Assembly (NCBI RefSeq): GCF_026210795.1
Contig: NC_089439.1
Coordinates: 1,612,001-1,676,000, forward strand
Direction: 5' to 3'
DNA length: 64,000 nucleotides
From: Rhizophagus irregularis
Lineage: Eukaryota > Glomeromycota > Glomeromycetes > Glomerales > Glomeraceae
Shown here: positions 42,655 through 54,649 of the stretch, piece by piece
Layout of the letters: every line of letters starts with the position of its first letter
Position numbering within the stretch: the stretch's first letter is position 1
Program-made: the position numbers and the translations under genes
The notes under the pieces: model-generated
Databases searched by the model: none
What the model was told of the DNA's origin: nothing
What the model saw: only the letters and a program-made list of their open reading frames with translations

Positions 42655-42957
42655 TGTGTGCAAAACATGGGCTGGTTCTGCATTGCCCCTTATTTAAGAA
42701 AGTAGTCATTCACCTAAGCAAAAACAACATGAAGTAGCTCATGATTTATGTCCACTATCCAAAAATGTCCACCCCGTTTCGTGGAGAAATATGGTACCTG
42801 GTGAAGTCTTTTACCCTTCATACGTACAATAGTGTTCGGATAATCATGGATAACTCCGTTTAGGTGATTGCACAGCACTGTACTCAGTATGTTTCTATGG
42901 AACTGGCGACTTTATGAACACAAAGAGCTGGTGTAATAACCTTTTTTCCCTTTTTAG

Positions 42958-43545
42958 TCAAAAGTCCAGTTAACGGAATTAATCAATTCAGCTTGCAGTG
43001 TCTAGACGTCCGTTATTGCGGGGTGGATGATGTGATATTATTGCGATCACGAGTATTTGTCCACTGATGTCTAAATAAGGTTTGTCGATGAACGAAACCA
43101 AATCAGCGACCGCTCTATAATTTCGGTAGCAAAAAATTTCATCCACTCATCATGACTAGACATGGGATTCTCTTATTACGTCACGGATGTTGCGATGTTC
43201 GCACTGTCTGTATTAAGGCCAACCATAGAAAAATTGGACATAGCTTCCTGTTGTAAGCTAACTGATGCGTCGATTGTGTGGTTGTGCAGAACGTGTGCCC
43301 GTCTAGACTCTCTTGTATTATGGGAATGCAATATCACCGAAATTTCTATGCAAGCTGCATGCGACTACGGAAGTAACTTGCGTTACATCTTTTTTCCATG
43401 TAATGCTAATGTGACAGTAGAGAGTATAAGATTGGTGCTAATAAAATGTAACGGTCTAGAGTTCATAGACTTTGGCGCAGGTTTTGATGTGAGTGGTATA
43501 GACGACGAGTTCAGAGGAAAATTGCCTCGGTTATTGTTCGCATAA
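42958..43545 (+). pseudogene. Leucine-rich-repeat (F-box/AMN1-like) gene remnant
   Basis: The clearest part is 43162-43545 (127 codons): YVTDVAMFALSVLRPTIEKL, DIASCCKLTDASIVWLC, LDSLVLWECNIT and LRYIFFPCNANVT, a run of Cys-type LRRs of the 'L..LdL..C..itD..i..la' form used by F-box LRR proteins. About 110 bases upstream, behind a pyrimidine tract ending TTTTTAG, another stretch encodes FSLQCLDVRYCGVDDV, also an LRR. The two are in different frames with stops between. Either an intron separates them or the gene is broken. No F-box and no complete repeat array is present. Confidence 0.5.
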
Positions 43546-46110
43546 GAATAAGACATATGAAGAACGGATAGGATTTCTTATTAGCAAAGTTTCCGATTAG
43601 GATACCTCCGCTTTGTACTCAGTCATTGGAAACCCGGGCTAAACTACTAGCAGGTTCTTATGGGAATATTTCTGGTTCTGCTTTTAGTCACTCAAACTTC
43701 TGAACTAAACATCTCGTTCGCTGTATGACCCGTATGAGAGTCTCGAAGTTAGGATATAATGTGACACAAAGTACAGACAAGTTATTGTGAGCACCTTGAG
43801 TGAAGTACAATACATAAAAGAACATATGATTGGATTCCATCCTTAGGGCTCTCTTCAGGTATAAAAATCATGTACTTTGTTAGACATGAGAAGAGATTCG
43901 CAAGTATACCTTTTCCACTCAAGATGGTCAATGAGATCTTACAGTACGAAACGAACATAATTGCTAACCATGTGTTACTTTTCATGTTATCCCTCATGTT
44001 ACTTCTCTGTCGCCATTAAAATAACATGCGGTTAGACTAAACTTACCTGCACTATTTAGTACTGTGTACGCAGTCTTTTATCAAAGATTTTGTAACTAGA
44101 ATAATCTAGTGACGTTTGACGAAATATTGGTACAAAGCGTTTCTGAAGAACGTATTTGGTCACTAGCGAGCTGGTGTGGTATAAAATCGATGGCATATTT
44201 TTTCTTTCTTTTATATAATGACATATAATGACAAGCTTGCCGTGGATGTAATGGCGTATTACATGCTACATTACTAAGGTACAATAAAAAACATTCATTG
44301 TTATGGCACGATCAAGCCGTGCGGAGGAGATTCCTTTATTTACTACTTTGTTAGACGAGAACTAGGTACAAAAATACGGGTAATGTTTTGTTTTAATACT
44401 CTAATCCATGATAAGACCTTACTCCTACTACAATAAAAACCGAGACACGTGTGCGCTTGCTCTGTTAAGCTATGTGGATGATTCAATGATACAAACGATA
44501 GATTGCACTACATATATTTTTCTAAAGTGCACCACTTCGTGAGCTCCGCTCAGATTTCTACTCTGTACACCTGGAGTACTATTGGAATGTATTTTACTAG
44601 TCTACTTTATTGGTAACGGGCCTTAGTAACTATTACTAACCTCATTTGTCCACCATTGTACGTATGTACAAACAAGAACACATGTATCTTCTTCAGAACG
44701 TTGACGTTACAATGTCACCTATATCACTGAATATATATTTACGGATACTCGAAGACATTTGATAAGTATCTGCTTCGTGTACAATAGACTGATTATTAAT
44801 CCTAGTTATTGTTTGTAATGATAGCTTATATTATAACCATAATTTTTCGTTGCCGACTAAATCCCTAATAAATACCCTCGTGATCATCTTTATTCTTTTA
44901 GACATTTGTACCGAAGGCATAGTTAATTGTCGAATACAAGTAGTTACAGTTAAGTGGTAAGACTTCCGAAGAGATTTTCACTCAAAGACAGTGTAGGCCC
45001 ACCCTCATCAGGAAGTCCTGGTAACACGCAGAAGGTGAAGCCTGAGGGCTAGCTTCTAGTAGTGTTAGACGGCAATAAAGGGTTATATTTTATTTGAGAT
45101 ATTATAATACATGTTTTATGTAAACCGAATACCGCCTTATATATTACACAATTTTTTCGTTGTTTGTTAATTAATACATAAGTCAGTAATACGGTTTGTC
45201 TTTCAAGAGCATTGCGGCAGACATTAGTTCTGGGATATTAGCAAGTTTTTTACGAAATATTTCACATGGCGGAAAGGTACGACGATTACTAAAAAATTAC
45301 GAGATGTTCTACTTCGTACCTTTCAGGCAGTATGGCACTGTATTAATAATTTTGCGTTCATCCATTTTCTTTGTCCTACAACAAGGTATTAATAAGCGAC
45401 TACCGTGCACATTATTAGTTATAATTAACAATCCGTTTGTCTTCTGTATTATAAACAAATCATGATGATCAAGGTCATTTGCGACACAGACACAAATATG
45501 GTTAAAGTGGTACAAACATTTGCATTACATCTGAGAAATTATATTTGACATTAAGCTTCTAAAAAATTAACAATTTTTATTGATAACTATTTTTTTACAA
45601 TTCCTTAATTAATCCGAATTTTAGTATCACTTTGTGGATAAAGCTCACCCTTCGGGAATACGCAGTGTAGACAATCTTGAATTTTTTTCATAAGGGTTTA
45701 AAAAATAAAAAATTCTCTACTGGTGGTCAAGTAGGTGAGACGCTAAGGTGCTTTCCTAAAGAATGTTGTTTCTATTGATTAACTATTTAGCACTGTAGAA
45801 TTAGTTCACTATTATCGACAGCAATCATTAATACGTTATGAATAATAAGCGTAATTGATTAGCAAGAACACCCTTCGGGTGGTTTTCACTCAAGGTCACA
45901 TGAAGTTGCGTTCATGACATGTCCACGTGTTATTGTGAACTTATAGTCCTATATTAATTTTTACAACTCTCCTGGGAAACATCTAGCAAAAATCTGTTGT
46001 GATGTCCTTCACTATCTATTATGTTTCGTAATGACGCCCTATTCATGTGTCCTTGGGCAAACGGAGAGTATCTTACACTACTAGCGTTTCCAGTCTCATC
46101 GCTTTTGGAT
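43546..46110. other. No supported gene
   Basis: AT-rich spacer with chance frames only. A tRNA-like fragment is at 44944-45021. Confidence 0.4.
44944..45021 (+). other. tRNA-like / SINE-like fragment
   Basis: ACAGTTAAGTGGTAAGACTT resembles a D-arm/box A, followed by TTTCACTCAAAGAC as in the fragment at 36521, then AGTGTAGGCCCACC and AGGAAGTCCTGG where a T-arm would be. Box B is not conserved. Confidence 0.3.
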
Positions 46111-46543
46111 TTATCCATTTCGGTTATTTTCCTGCCCCTTGTTATTTCTTCCATTTCTGCCTTTTTCTTCTTTCATTTTCTCATTTAAAAACGCTGTTTC
46201 ATTGCTCTGTGACGATTGGGACGTGTTAGATTGGTTATTTACTGGAGACGCTTTAGCATCCTGTACCCCTTTAGAAAATGAAACTGCACTATCTGATGGT
46301 AACGCTATATACCATTCCGGCAAATTAGGAGTGTTTTTGTCTGTGTAGTATGATACATGTCTATAAAAATCGTCTGTGTTCCAGATTGCCGAAACTTTTG
46401 AACCACTTATTTTGTAGTGATCCATGACCTTCTTCCGCCCTCCTTTGAGAATCTTTGCATATCTGATCGCATCGATATCTTCTTTCGTTAGTAGAACTCT
46501 TTCTTTCCTTTTTTTTGTTAGAATCCTCTGTCTTTTCTGGCAT
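46111..46543 (-). CDS. Small HTH-like protein, frame change near the start
   Basis: The conserved-looking part encodes VLLTKEDIDAIRYAKIL, then GGRKKVMDHYKISGSKVSAI, then W-NTDDFYRHVSYY. This looks like a helix-turn-helix DNA-binding segment (helix, turn at ISGS, second helix). A Ser/Gln/Asn-rich tail rich in charged residues follows. The only nearby ATG (46541-46543, MPEKTEDSN) is in another frame and would need a one-base change in the A-run opposite 46509-46516. Alternatively, an acceptor CCAG right after that ATG could open the exon in the correct frame, which would put the true start on an upstream exon. No close family is recognised. Confidence 0.4.
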
Positions 46544-46599
46544 TTTGATATGTATAAGAAACAAAAAATATTTCGAAAACATTTTTTAGTCAAACGGAT

Positions 46600-47873
46600 T
46601 CCCAGTCGAAGTAAAGCTAATAAATATCTGCCGTGTCTGTGGCCTATGCGTACATAGGAAACTACCGTGCAAACGATGGAAAATATTTACCCATCGATTT
46701 ATAGGCCAAATGGATTACATGAATAACGTAAATAAATCTACATTACGGACACATGATATTCTAAACCCAGAGCCAAGTCTCTTGTGCGTGAACTTTGTCT
46801 TTTACTTATTTGAAGGTCTATGGAATGAACACAGAAGAAATGTATAAAAAACTTCAGTCTACAAAATGAGCTCGGGGAAGGAATCTATGTAAATACAATA
46901 AATACTCTAACTAACTAAGTAAATAATTGTAGCTTCACTGATGAAGTCTACCATCGGTATCTACCTTCGGTATGTTCCTAGAACGTCCTTGTTTTTGCTC
47001 ACATTTTTTAACTATTCAAAAAACACTCTCTATTACTGTAGATGATTGGTAAGACAAATGTTCGACGCCGTAGCTGGTGAGAAGCACCAGAAGGGCATTT
47101 CATCCGGAGTTGTATATACCAGAAATTTTTCAGAGTGTCGCATGTTAATTACCACGCCTGAAGTTATATGATGCCATGAGCAATATAACGTGAACGACTA
47201 GAGAAGAATTTGAATGGACAGCAGGGAAGAATAACGTAAACGACTGCGAAGAATATAACGGGCACATGTCTATTACTGCGCCTGAAGTCATATGATACTC
47301 TGAACAATTGTACAGAGTGTCACATGTTCGCTACTACGCCTCGAGTTATTGATTAGAATAGACGTACATTAAGCAGTATCTATGTTTATTGCGTACATAT
47401 ATACGAGAAGGTTTATCTTGAATTTCGTGTTTGAAGATGCATATCCACGTGAAATGTAGTTTTCAGTCGCCCTCATGAAATGTATTACAAATCGTAATAC
47501 AAATAATTCTAATTTATTGTCCTAATGTCAAAAATGCAGGAACTATATTGACAACACTTGTAGCATGGACGCTTGTAGCTTAGCGGACGTTTATTACAAA
47601 GATCAACTGAAGGCATAATCATTATATAGCGTTTTGTCTGTTAAAATTTGATAAAATCCTCTTTAATTGAAGTTCTTGTGTGTTACTTTATTAAGTACAC
47701 TAACATGTTTGCTATTTTAGGTAAAACTCATATAAGGAAGATGCGCATAATATTTTGTTCGTCAATGGGGGTAATAACGTAGAAATGATTGTTATCGATA
47801 ACCAATTAATGGGTACATTCTTTCCCAGAGGGTCACCAGTTCTATGAGCGAATTATGCACCCCTCACTAAAAA
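46600..47873. other. No gene seen
   Basis: Contains two related stretches (CGCCTGAAGTTATATGATGC at 47155 and CGCCTGAAGTCATATGATAC at 47279) and a palindrome at 47288-47326. Otherwise spacer. Confidence 0.4.
47288..47326. repeat. 40-base palindromic repeat, copy
   Basis: Arms TCATATGATACTCTGAACAA and TTGTACAGAGTGTCACATG; same family as 10034. A half copy (CAGAGTGTCGCATG) is at about 47131. Confidence 0.7.
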
Positions 47874-48005
47874 TACAGTGGTGAGCATAATTTTTCCTTC
47901 GGGTTCCACTGGAAAAAGAAAGAGGGGCTTGGCGTGGCCTTTCGAAGAAATAGCCTGAGCGTGGGCTTCGCCCAGCCAAGGGCTCTCTGACTGATCACCA
48001 CCGTA
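47874..48005. mobile_element. Tc1/mariner-like MITE, copy 10
   Basis: Left TACAGTGGTGAGCATAATTT, right GACTGATCACCACCGTA. The usual interior is replaced by TTGGCGTGGCCTTTCGAAG and the GGGCTTCGCCCAGCC module. Confidence 0.85.
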
Positions 48006-50150
48006 CATTAGAACTGCCTAATATGGCCATTTCCCACATTCATCATCCTAAATAATTTTGTTCTCGAGTAGTGGACTGCGCCCCTGTATAAATTCCCCAC
48101 TTCGCTCGAAATTCATACACACTTCTGTCAAGAGTTCCTCCGGAATAGCGCCTTTCAGGGATTTTTTTGCATACAATTAGTGTGCTCCTAATTATGGAGG
48201 GCTCTCTGATTAATCACTATCGTATGTTACTTCTTGCTATCATGGAAACGTAGTTGGTATCAGACTGTAGAAATTTCACGGGAACTCTTATTACACAAAT
48301 TAGTTAGTATTCCGATAGGAATAGTTCTATATAATAGGAGGTATTAACCAAGGGATTATAGTAGAGGTCCATCATTACGTGTACGAAAGAAACAATGATC
48401 ACTTTTTAGTAGACAAAAACGAGGAGCATAGTGAGTTATTGCAAGTTTTTAATGGATAACAAGACACCCGTACATTGCAGGTAATTGGAGAGCTAGCTAC
48501 GAGGAATACTTCCCATGAGTTCTATGTTATCCTTCTAACTTTACACCACCTCGCATATTATACTTCCATTGTTTACCCACTGCCCCTGCTGGTTATTTTT
48601 CATGATATACATGATCATCGCACTAAACTATTCACAAGATATACCATATGCGTTTCGTATACGATATCCGCTCCGTTATGAGTCGGAAATAAATCACGTA
48701 ACTTTGATCGTGATAACTGTTTCCTTGTTTGGGGGGATAAATTAGTTACCATTTTCCTGGTTTTATTTTCTCTGTTAACTTTCTAGTATTTGGGAAGTGT
48801 ATCTCCTAGATAACTTCGAACAGAATCGAACACTGAGAACACGTTCTAGTATAACTACTTCTCTATACAGAAGTTACTCATTTTTGAGTACTTCAGTAAT
48901 TCTTAGTGGTATTCAATGTAGAAGTTGAAGAATTAGATACGACTATCCCACAAATTGAGAAACAAAATGTCTGATCATTCCAGCGATACTCTGAACTCGG
49001 ACTCGACTCTTGCCGCTTAACAATTAGGAGAATAACTCCTAAGACATCTAACTAAATAGACCTTCGATGTTATGATCTAGATTCCATCTACCCTCCGGGT
49101 AGGCAAGACGTTCATGTAGACGTTCATATAGACAATTAATAGACAAGATGTCCATTTGGGATGCATGAAAAAATCTTCAGTGTAACGAAATCTTTAGTGT
49201 ATCGATGATATAAACAGTTGAATGTTCTTTAAAGTTTTTCGGCTCTTAACAATTTGCTCCAGAAACAGTTTAAGGGATACTGGATAATTTGGGTTAACTC
49301 GGTTTTCGCCCTATTACAAACACCCCTTATTTATTTTACGATCATGCACTTTCTAAACAACCCCTGGGCTTTACCCACGAAGTAAAATATACTATGAACG
49401 CAATCGAGCTTATCGACTTCGTAATAATTCCACGCCCCCTGTTCTATTACGTGGTCGATATCTGGAATACGTTCTCACATCCCATGAACTCATTCCCTTA
49501 CATTCTTCTCTGCAGTTGATTCCTATTTGTCAATTCTGTGAAGAAATTGCTAAATCATTCTCCTGTCTCTTTACCTTTGTCCAGCATTACTTATGGTACA
49601 TTTGCCGTAGCCATGGGATATATCCAGTAGATACATATCACGTGTGTAATTTTTTTTGTAACGATGATGCTACGGTTTTTATAAATGTTATATCCCAATT
49701 AGTAAATAGATAGTCTATGCTTTACTACGCCACACACTAGTATTAGACTGCGCTGGCATGAAACTGTCATTCTCTGTAGCACTTCTATGTCACCAGCGTT
49801 ATTAAGATATTAGTAAATGCATATACGTGCCTTAGTTTGGATGACCCGAAGTCGTTGAAGTCACGTGATTTTTGATGGAATGTAAATCCTCGACCAGAGA
49901 ATGTTAAAGACCCATGGTCTGTAGATTCTTCCGAGTGGTTATGAAATTCATCAAAGGCTACCAAAATACAAGTAATTGGTACATAACATGGATAGGTTCT
50001 AATGAGATTAAGTATGCTACATGCACTGCATGCATACTTCTCGTATATGAATCATGATGTTAACTTTAGACAGAGTATGGGCTTGGCTACATAGGGATTT
50101 ATACTTCGTAATTTGTTATTCTCATACGGTATCCGAAAGAAATACAGTGC
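48006..50150. other. No supported gene
   Basis: Spacer with MITE debris to 48230 and chance frames. A TCACGTGA-family end is at 49855-49885. Confidence 0.4.
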
Positions 50151-52199
50151 TCAGAATGAACTTATGGAAGAACAATTCATTGATAGCGCATTATGCATAG
50201 AATCTGAGTTAGGCGTCTCATACCCGGGTTCGTCATCCTCGATATCTATTTCCACTAGTTTACGGCGTACTTTTGTATTATAATCGGTTACAAAGCAACT
50301 AGGACAAAGGGCTCCATAGGAGCGACACTCGAAGCATGAAGCATTAGCATGCTTATTCTGACCTTTGAGTTTCCATGATGCTAATTCCCCCCTGATGATT
50401 TTTGTATATTCTCTGCCAATGTGGTCAATTAATTCCTCGTCTATATCATCGTCTATATCATCGTCTATATTATCATCTCGGTCATAAGTTAACGGTTTCC
50501 GAGTACTTAAGTTGGGTATGATAGTTTCTTTGCAAATGTTATTCGATGTACTGTCTAATCGGTGAAACTCTTCTATTATTACATTGTCTGTGTCTAAAAA
50601 CTTTTCATAGCTTGGATCGTACACGCTCGATGCGTGAAAGTGTTCATTGGCTTGTTCGCATATGTATTCATTTTCGTATTCTTTATTTCTCGATACTGTG
50701 GTAGTCCGGTCATCTAAATCACTCGAATGCAATTCTTGGGGAACAATAGACTGGCTGATGTTATCGGTAGAAGAATCAGTTTTTAAGGAAACGATGACCG
50801 AACCAATGCTATCTGTAGCAGAATCGTTTCCTTGGGAAATAAACGTGTCTTGTTCAACAGTTTCAGTAATCGATGGATCTCGTTCTTCATGCGACCCCTC
50901 ATCGTGTCCCACAGATAGATTGTCTTGGATCTCACTATTCGTGAAACTTGTAGTGTCTTGCTCAGCAATCTCAATAGTCGCTGAGTCTTGGATTCCTTGA
51001 AACCCTTCATCGTATTCCACAGAGGAGCAACTATTAATGGCTTGGTTCGGATTACTCGTGAAATTTACAGTGTTTCGTTCATTCTCAGTAATCGGTGGGT
51101 CTCGGTTTCCTGCTAATTTCTCGTTGTGTTCCACAGAGAAATAGTGAATAATTGATTGTATCTGATTATTCGTGAAGCTTGCAATTAAGTTCGCACTGTA
51201 CGTAGTAACATGTTTAATTTTGTCTATCCCTATTTTCTCGAACAACTTGTAAATCTTAATAGCTCTCTGCGTTTTTTTACAGAGATTCCCTCGTTTGATT
51301 TTGGGATGTTGGCTAGCAATGAAATCGTATATTCTCCCTTTGGCTGTTTTTTCCCCAACTCTCTCGTCAGTAACAAATCTTTTTACGTTGTTGATAAATG
51401 CGCTAGCATAGTAGTACCAGCACAGAATCTCTTTTCGGTTGGCCTCCATGGCAGAAATTTCTGCACTAGTGGCTTTGCGATATAACTTGGCCAAATGTTG
51501 CAATGTAACGGTATCATGAACAGATTTTTGGCATACCGTATTTGGTACAGTCTCCGTGCTATTTTCCTCATTGACAGGTGGACAACAGTTACCTTCTTGT
51601 TGGCCAATAGAGGAAGAAATCTCTTGTATAAACTCTCTTTCTCTGTCCGAGAGGGGAGTCTGTTCGTTGCTTCTGTTATTTAGTACACTCTGCTGTTTTA
51701 CATAAGAGACAGCCGCACTTTTATCGTTGATAGTCTTGTGAATTTCTTGTAACGTATTGGTATGAGACTTTTCTGTTTTTTTCTCTGTTTTATTCACTAC
51801 TGGTAAATCTTTTACGCTAGAAGTCCCTAATCCGTGCTCGTGTGCTGCCTCGACGTTATTGCAGCTCGATGTTACCGATTTCAGCGCACCAGTTTCCGCA
51901 ACGACATAGCTAGGGTCTGTTGTTTTATGGTTGTTTTGTGAAAGAAATAGTCTGTCGGAAGCAGAGTGGCAATCGAGACAAGTTTTGTTACTTTCGAGAC
52001 AATCACGATGGATATAGTGCCCACATAGTAGTCCTACGAATTCCTTTCTTAGTGGAAATGTAAATATGTTTTCGTTACAACGTTTACATTGAAGCAGTTC
52101 TGGTGTATCGTTTCTGTCTGCGAGCGATTCCTGATCAGTTACAGTGAGGATATTCTTTGCAAGCAGCACAGCATATTTCGTGCAAAACCCCCCTTCCAT
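50151..52199 (-). CDS. RING-H2 protein with conserved helical domain
   Basis: 682 residues, no intron, ATG at 52199. Residues 38-77 form a complete RING-H2: C38-x2-C41, C59-x-H61-x2-H64-x2-C67 and C74-x2-C77. RING domains bind E2 enzymes and promote ubiquitin transfer, so an E3 ligase role is likely but not shown. Residues about 230-345 (LAKLYRKATSAEI, EILCWYYYASAF, VGEKTAKGRIYDFI, RAIKIYKLFEKIGIDKIKHV, TNNQIQSIIHYF) match a helical domain that recurs in Glomeromycotina proteins of unknown role. The middle is disordered, Ser/Thr/Asp-rich, with loose repeats of the form EYDEG..G..D..I.E.AEQDT. Near the C-terminus are an acidic tandem (IDDDIDDDIDEE) and a Cys cluster (CFECRSYGALCPSC) that could bind a second metal ion. 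Confidence 0.8.
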   Translation of the reverse strand: MEGGFCTKYAVLLAKNILTVTDQESLADRNDTPELLQCKRCNENIFTFPLRKEFVGLLCGHYIHRDCLESNKTCLDCHSASDRLFLSQNNHKTTDPSYVVAETGALKSVTSSCNNVEAAHEHGLGTSSVKDLPVVNKTEKKTEKSHTNTLQEIHKTINDKSAAVSYVKQQSVLNNRSNEQTPLSDREREFIQEISSSIGQQEGNCCPPVNEENSTETVPNTVCQKSVHDTVTLQHLAKLYRKATSAEISAMEANRKEILCWYYYASAFINNVKRFVTDERVGEKTAKGRIYDFIASQHPKIKRGNLCKKTQRAIKIYKLFEKIGIDKIKHVTTYSANLIASFTNNQIQSIIHYFSVEHNEKLAGNRDPPITENERNTVNFTSNPNQAINSCSSVEYDEGFQGIQDSATIEIAEQDTTSFTNSEIQDNLSVGHDEGSHEERDPSITETVEQDTFISQGNDSATDSIGSVIVSLKTDSSTDNISQSIVPQELHSSDLDDRTTTVSRNKEYENEYICEQANEHFHASSVYDPSYEKFLDTDNVIIEEFHRLDSTSNNICKETIIPNLSTRKPLTYDRDDNIDDDIDDDIDEELIDHIGREYTKIIRGELASWKLKGQNKHANASCFECRSYGALCPSCFVTDYNTKVRRKLVEIDIEDDEPGYETPNSDSMHNALSMNCSSISSF

Positions 52200-52660
52200 C
52201 GTAATAAAAATTATTATACGTTATTCTTTATTTATTCAAATGCGTAGAAACGGCACATGTAATAACGAAAGATAAGGACTAGTTATTGTTAAACTTCTGT
52301 ACGGATTATACGCTACTTTGTTCATGCACCAGATGAATTAGTAACTAGCAGACAGAAACGTTCGTTATTCGAAGAATCCTTCCCTGACGAGTTGTTATTA
52401 CTTTGTATCTCCTTGCAGGTTATTGTAAATTTCGTCACTACATGAGCGCAAAAATAAAATAAGCGAAACTAGCTTCAACAACGTGCTTTGTTTCTTGCTC
52501 TGTACTGACTGATAACAGGAGTGGTAACACTGCATAAGGTGCACATATGGATATATAGTGTCCCCCACGGATGTATGCTTAGACAAACTTCTTAAAATGT
52601 TCATTTAACCATATTATTACATGTCCACAAGTATCACGTTATGTATATTAACTCTGCATA
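52200..52660. other. No gene; presumed upstream region of the RING-H2 gene
   Basis: AT-rich spacer with no recognised motif. Confidence 0.4.
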
Positions 52661-53055
52661 TACAGTGGTGAGCATAATTTTTCCTTCGGGTTCCACACTA
52701 GTCTTTAGACCTTCCTTCGGAAGTGAACCTAGGTTCCTACCTGAAAGGTACTACGTAGAACCTCCTATGTAATGAGCGCACCCGTTCCACTGGTTGAGCG
52801 GCAAGACGATCATGGAAAAAGAAAGAGGGGCTTGGCGTAGCCTTTCGAAGAAATAGCGCATTCCATGCAAAATACGCACCCTTCGGGTGGTTTTACTAGG
52901 CTATGCCTACGAAGTAAAAAACCCACTTCGAAGAAAGTCCTACGGACTAAAAAACTGTATAATATGGCCATTTTTCTACATTCGTCATTCCAGTGGAACC
53001 CCCGAAGGGAGAATAATTTTGCTCTTCGAGCAGTCTACGACTGATCACCACCGTA
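52661..53055. mobile_element. Composite MITE copy 11
   Basis: Left TACAGTGGTGAGCATAATTT, right GACTGATCACCACCGTA, 395 bases. A TGACCGT-family element (CTTTAGACCTTCCTTCGG, then GGTTGAGCGGCAAGACGATC) is inserted within TTCCAC|TGGAAAAAG of the MITE; further modules (ACCCTTCGGGT, AGGCTATGCCT, AGTCCTACGGACT) lie to the right. Confidence 0.8.
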
Positions 53056-53189
53056 TTGTCAGACTTAACTACATTGATTCCTTAGAATGGATTATGCAAC
53101 AGGTGAAGTGGGCCTTCAAAAATCACGTGACTTAAGAGACGTCCAAATTTTGTCTAGTTTTATCGCTTACACATTTTTTGTTTCTCCTT

Positions 53190-53229
53190 TCCACTGGAAT
53201 CCGAAGGAAAAATAATGCCCACTACTGTA
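53190..53229. mobile_element. MITE fragment, right end only
   Basis: CTTTCCACTGGAATCCGAAG followed by AATGCCCACTACTGTA. Confidence 0.55.
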
Positions 53230-53582
53230 CGTGGATTACGAATATAAACGTCTGGATCCATTTACTCTAATAGAGATATAAACCTGTTATCAACAACATA
53301 CAGCTATCGTGGGTTTTGTAATTTCGGCTAATATCCCGGAAAACAACACACAGATATTTGTTGCCTGATGAGATTCTTGTAAAGGGGATACGAGAGTAAT
53401 GTATGAGACTGAACGAACCCATCATTACCGAAATCGCAGCAAACGTTACTAACGATTATGCATTACACTGATGATAATGTAATTATCGTTATAAACATAA
53501 TAGTGATTTTGTATTTTCATCGAACGTGTTCGCTAAAGTCACGTGATTTGGACGACTTCTGGTCGTTGAAATTTCTGACATA

Positions 53583-53780
53583 TACGGTGGTGATCAGTCG
53601 TAGACTGCTCGAAGAGCAAAATTATTTAGGCGGAGCTCAGTTACTCGAATAACGAATGTGTGAAAATGGCCATATTAGACAGTATTTTATACGTTTTTTA
53701 GTAAACCACCCGAAGGGTGCGTATTTTACCTCTTTCTTTTTCCAGTGGAACCCGAAGGAAAAAATATGCTCACCACTGTA
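53583..53780. mobile_element. Tc1/mariner-like MITE, copy 12 (reverse)
   Basis: TACGGTGGTGATCAGTCGTA at left and TATGCTCACCACTGTA at right. An ACCACCCGAAGGGTGCG module is inserted in the middle of TTTTTA|CGTATTTTACC. Confidence 0.85.
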
Positions 53781-54649
53781 CTTACAACGAGGTGCTACTA
53801 TCAAGAAAATTGTAACATGTATTACTTCATTATCAAAAAATAACATTTGTCCCTAAGTCAAGGTTTAGTTGCGAAATACGTAGCTTATGACACTAGGCTG
53901 ATTCCAATCGTTACCAGAAAAGTAACGCCCGTGTCTAAGTTATAATCCATAGTTGTCGTTGTAAAAATACACTAACATGTGGCGAACAATAGTTGATATT
54001 TTTTATTCATTGCACAATCTACTTCGTACCCTCTGGGTAGACCGCATTCGTCTACTGTACCACACAAGCGCAAAACTCTTACTATGCCTTGTTGCATCAT
54101 TTAACGGACAAGTTACTATTGATGCTAGTTTTTCTTTAACAGCATAACTCTCTATGCGCTAATAATTCCAATGTAACGCATATTGTTAACTGTAAACCAG
54201 TTCATCTTAATAACAAGTAACGACTCAATTGATTAATGTGGTCAACGAATCGTTACCATGTGCATTCAGTCGTAGATTACCTGAAGGGGCATATTTATTC
54301 TTTGTTAACGTTGACACAGTCTGGTACCATGTATAGGACGAAAAACAGTAGTCTGATTCAGAGAATAGTTCTAGCATTGCACTGCGTATTTGGCATCTAT
54401 GGATTTCATTTGTAACAATAAAATAGGCCAGTCGCTCCTGTTGCCCACAGTTCAGTCGGAGACTACCCCTGTATGAATTTCTCACTTCGCTCAAAATTCA
54501 TACAGAATTGTTTCTTGCATACAAATTAATACGCAAATACTTACTGTAGATGGTTAATAGACAAATTGTGTACAAAATAATCTCCATGATTTTCTGAGGA
54601 ACGAAGAAAATAATGGAGGGGCACATGAATAATGTTACGCTACTGTCAG
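53781..54649. other. No gene seen
   Basis: Spacer with CCCTCTGGGTAG near 54029 and chance frames. Confidence 0.4.

Noticed and set aside
50647..51000. 117-codon plus-strand frame
   Set aside because: Antisense shadow of the RING-H2 gene with no independent motif.
52887..53135. 82-codon frame with LGYAYEVKN
   Set aside because: It lies entirely inside a composite MITE and reads through several hairpin modules; no sign of a gene.
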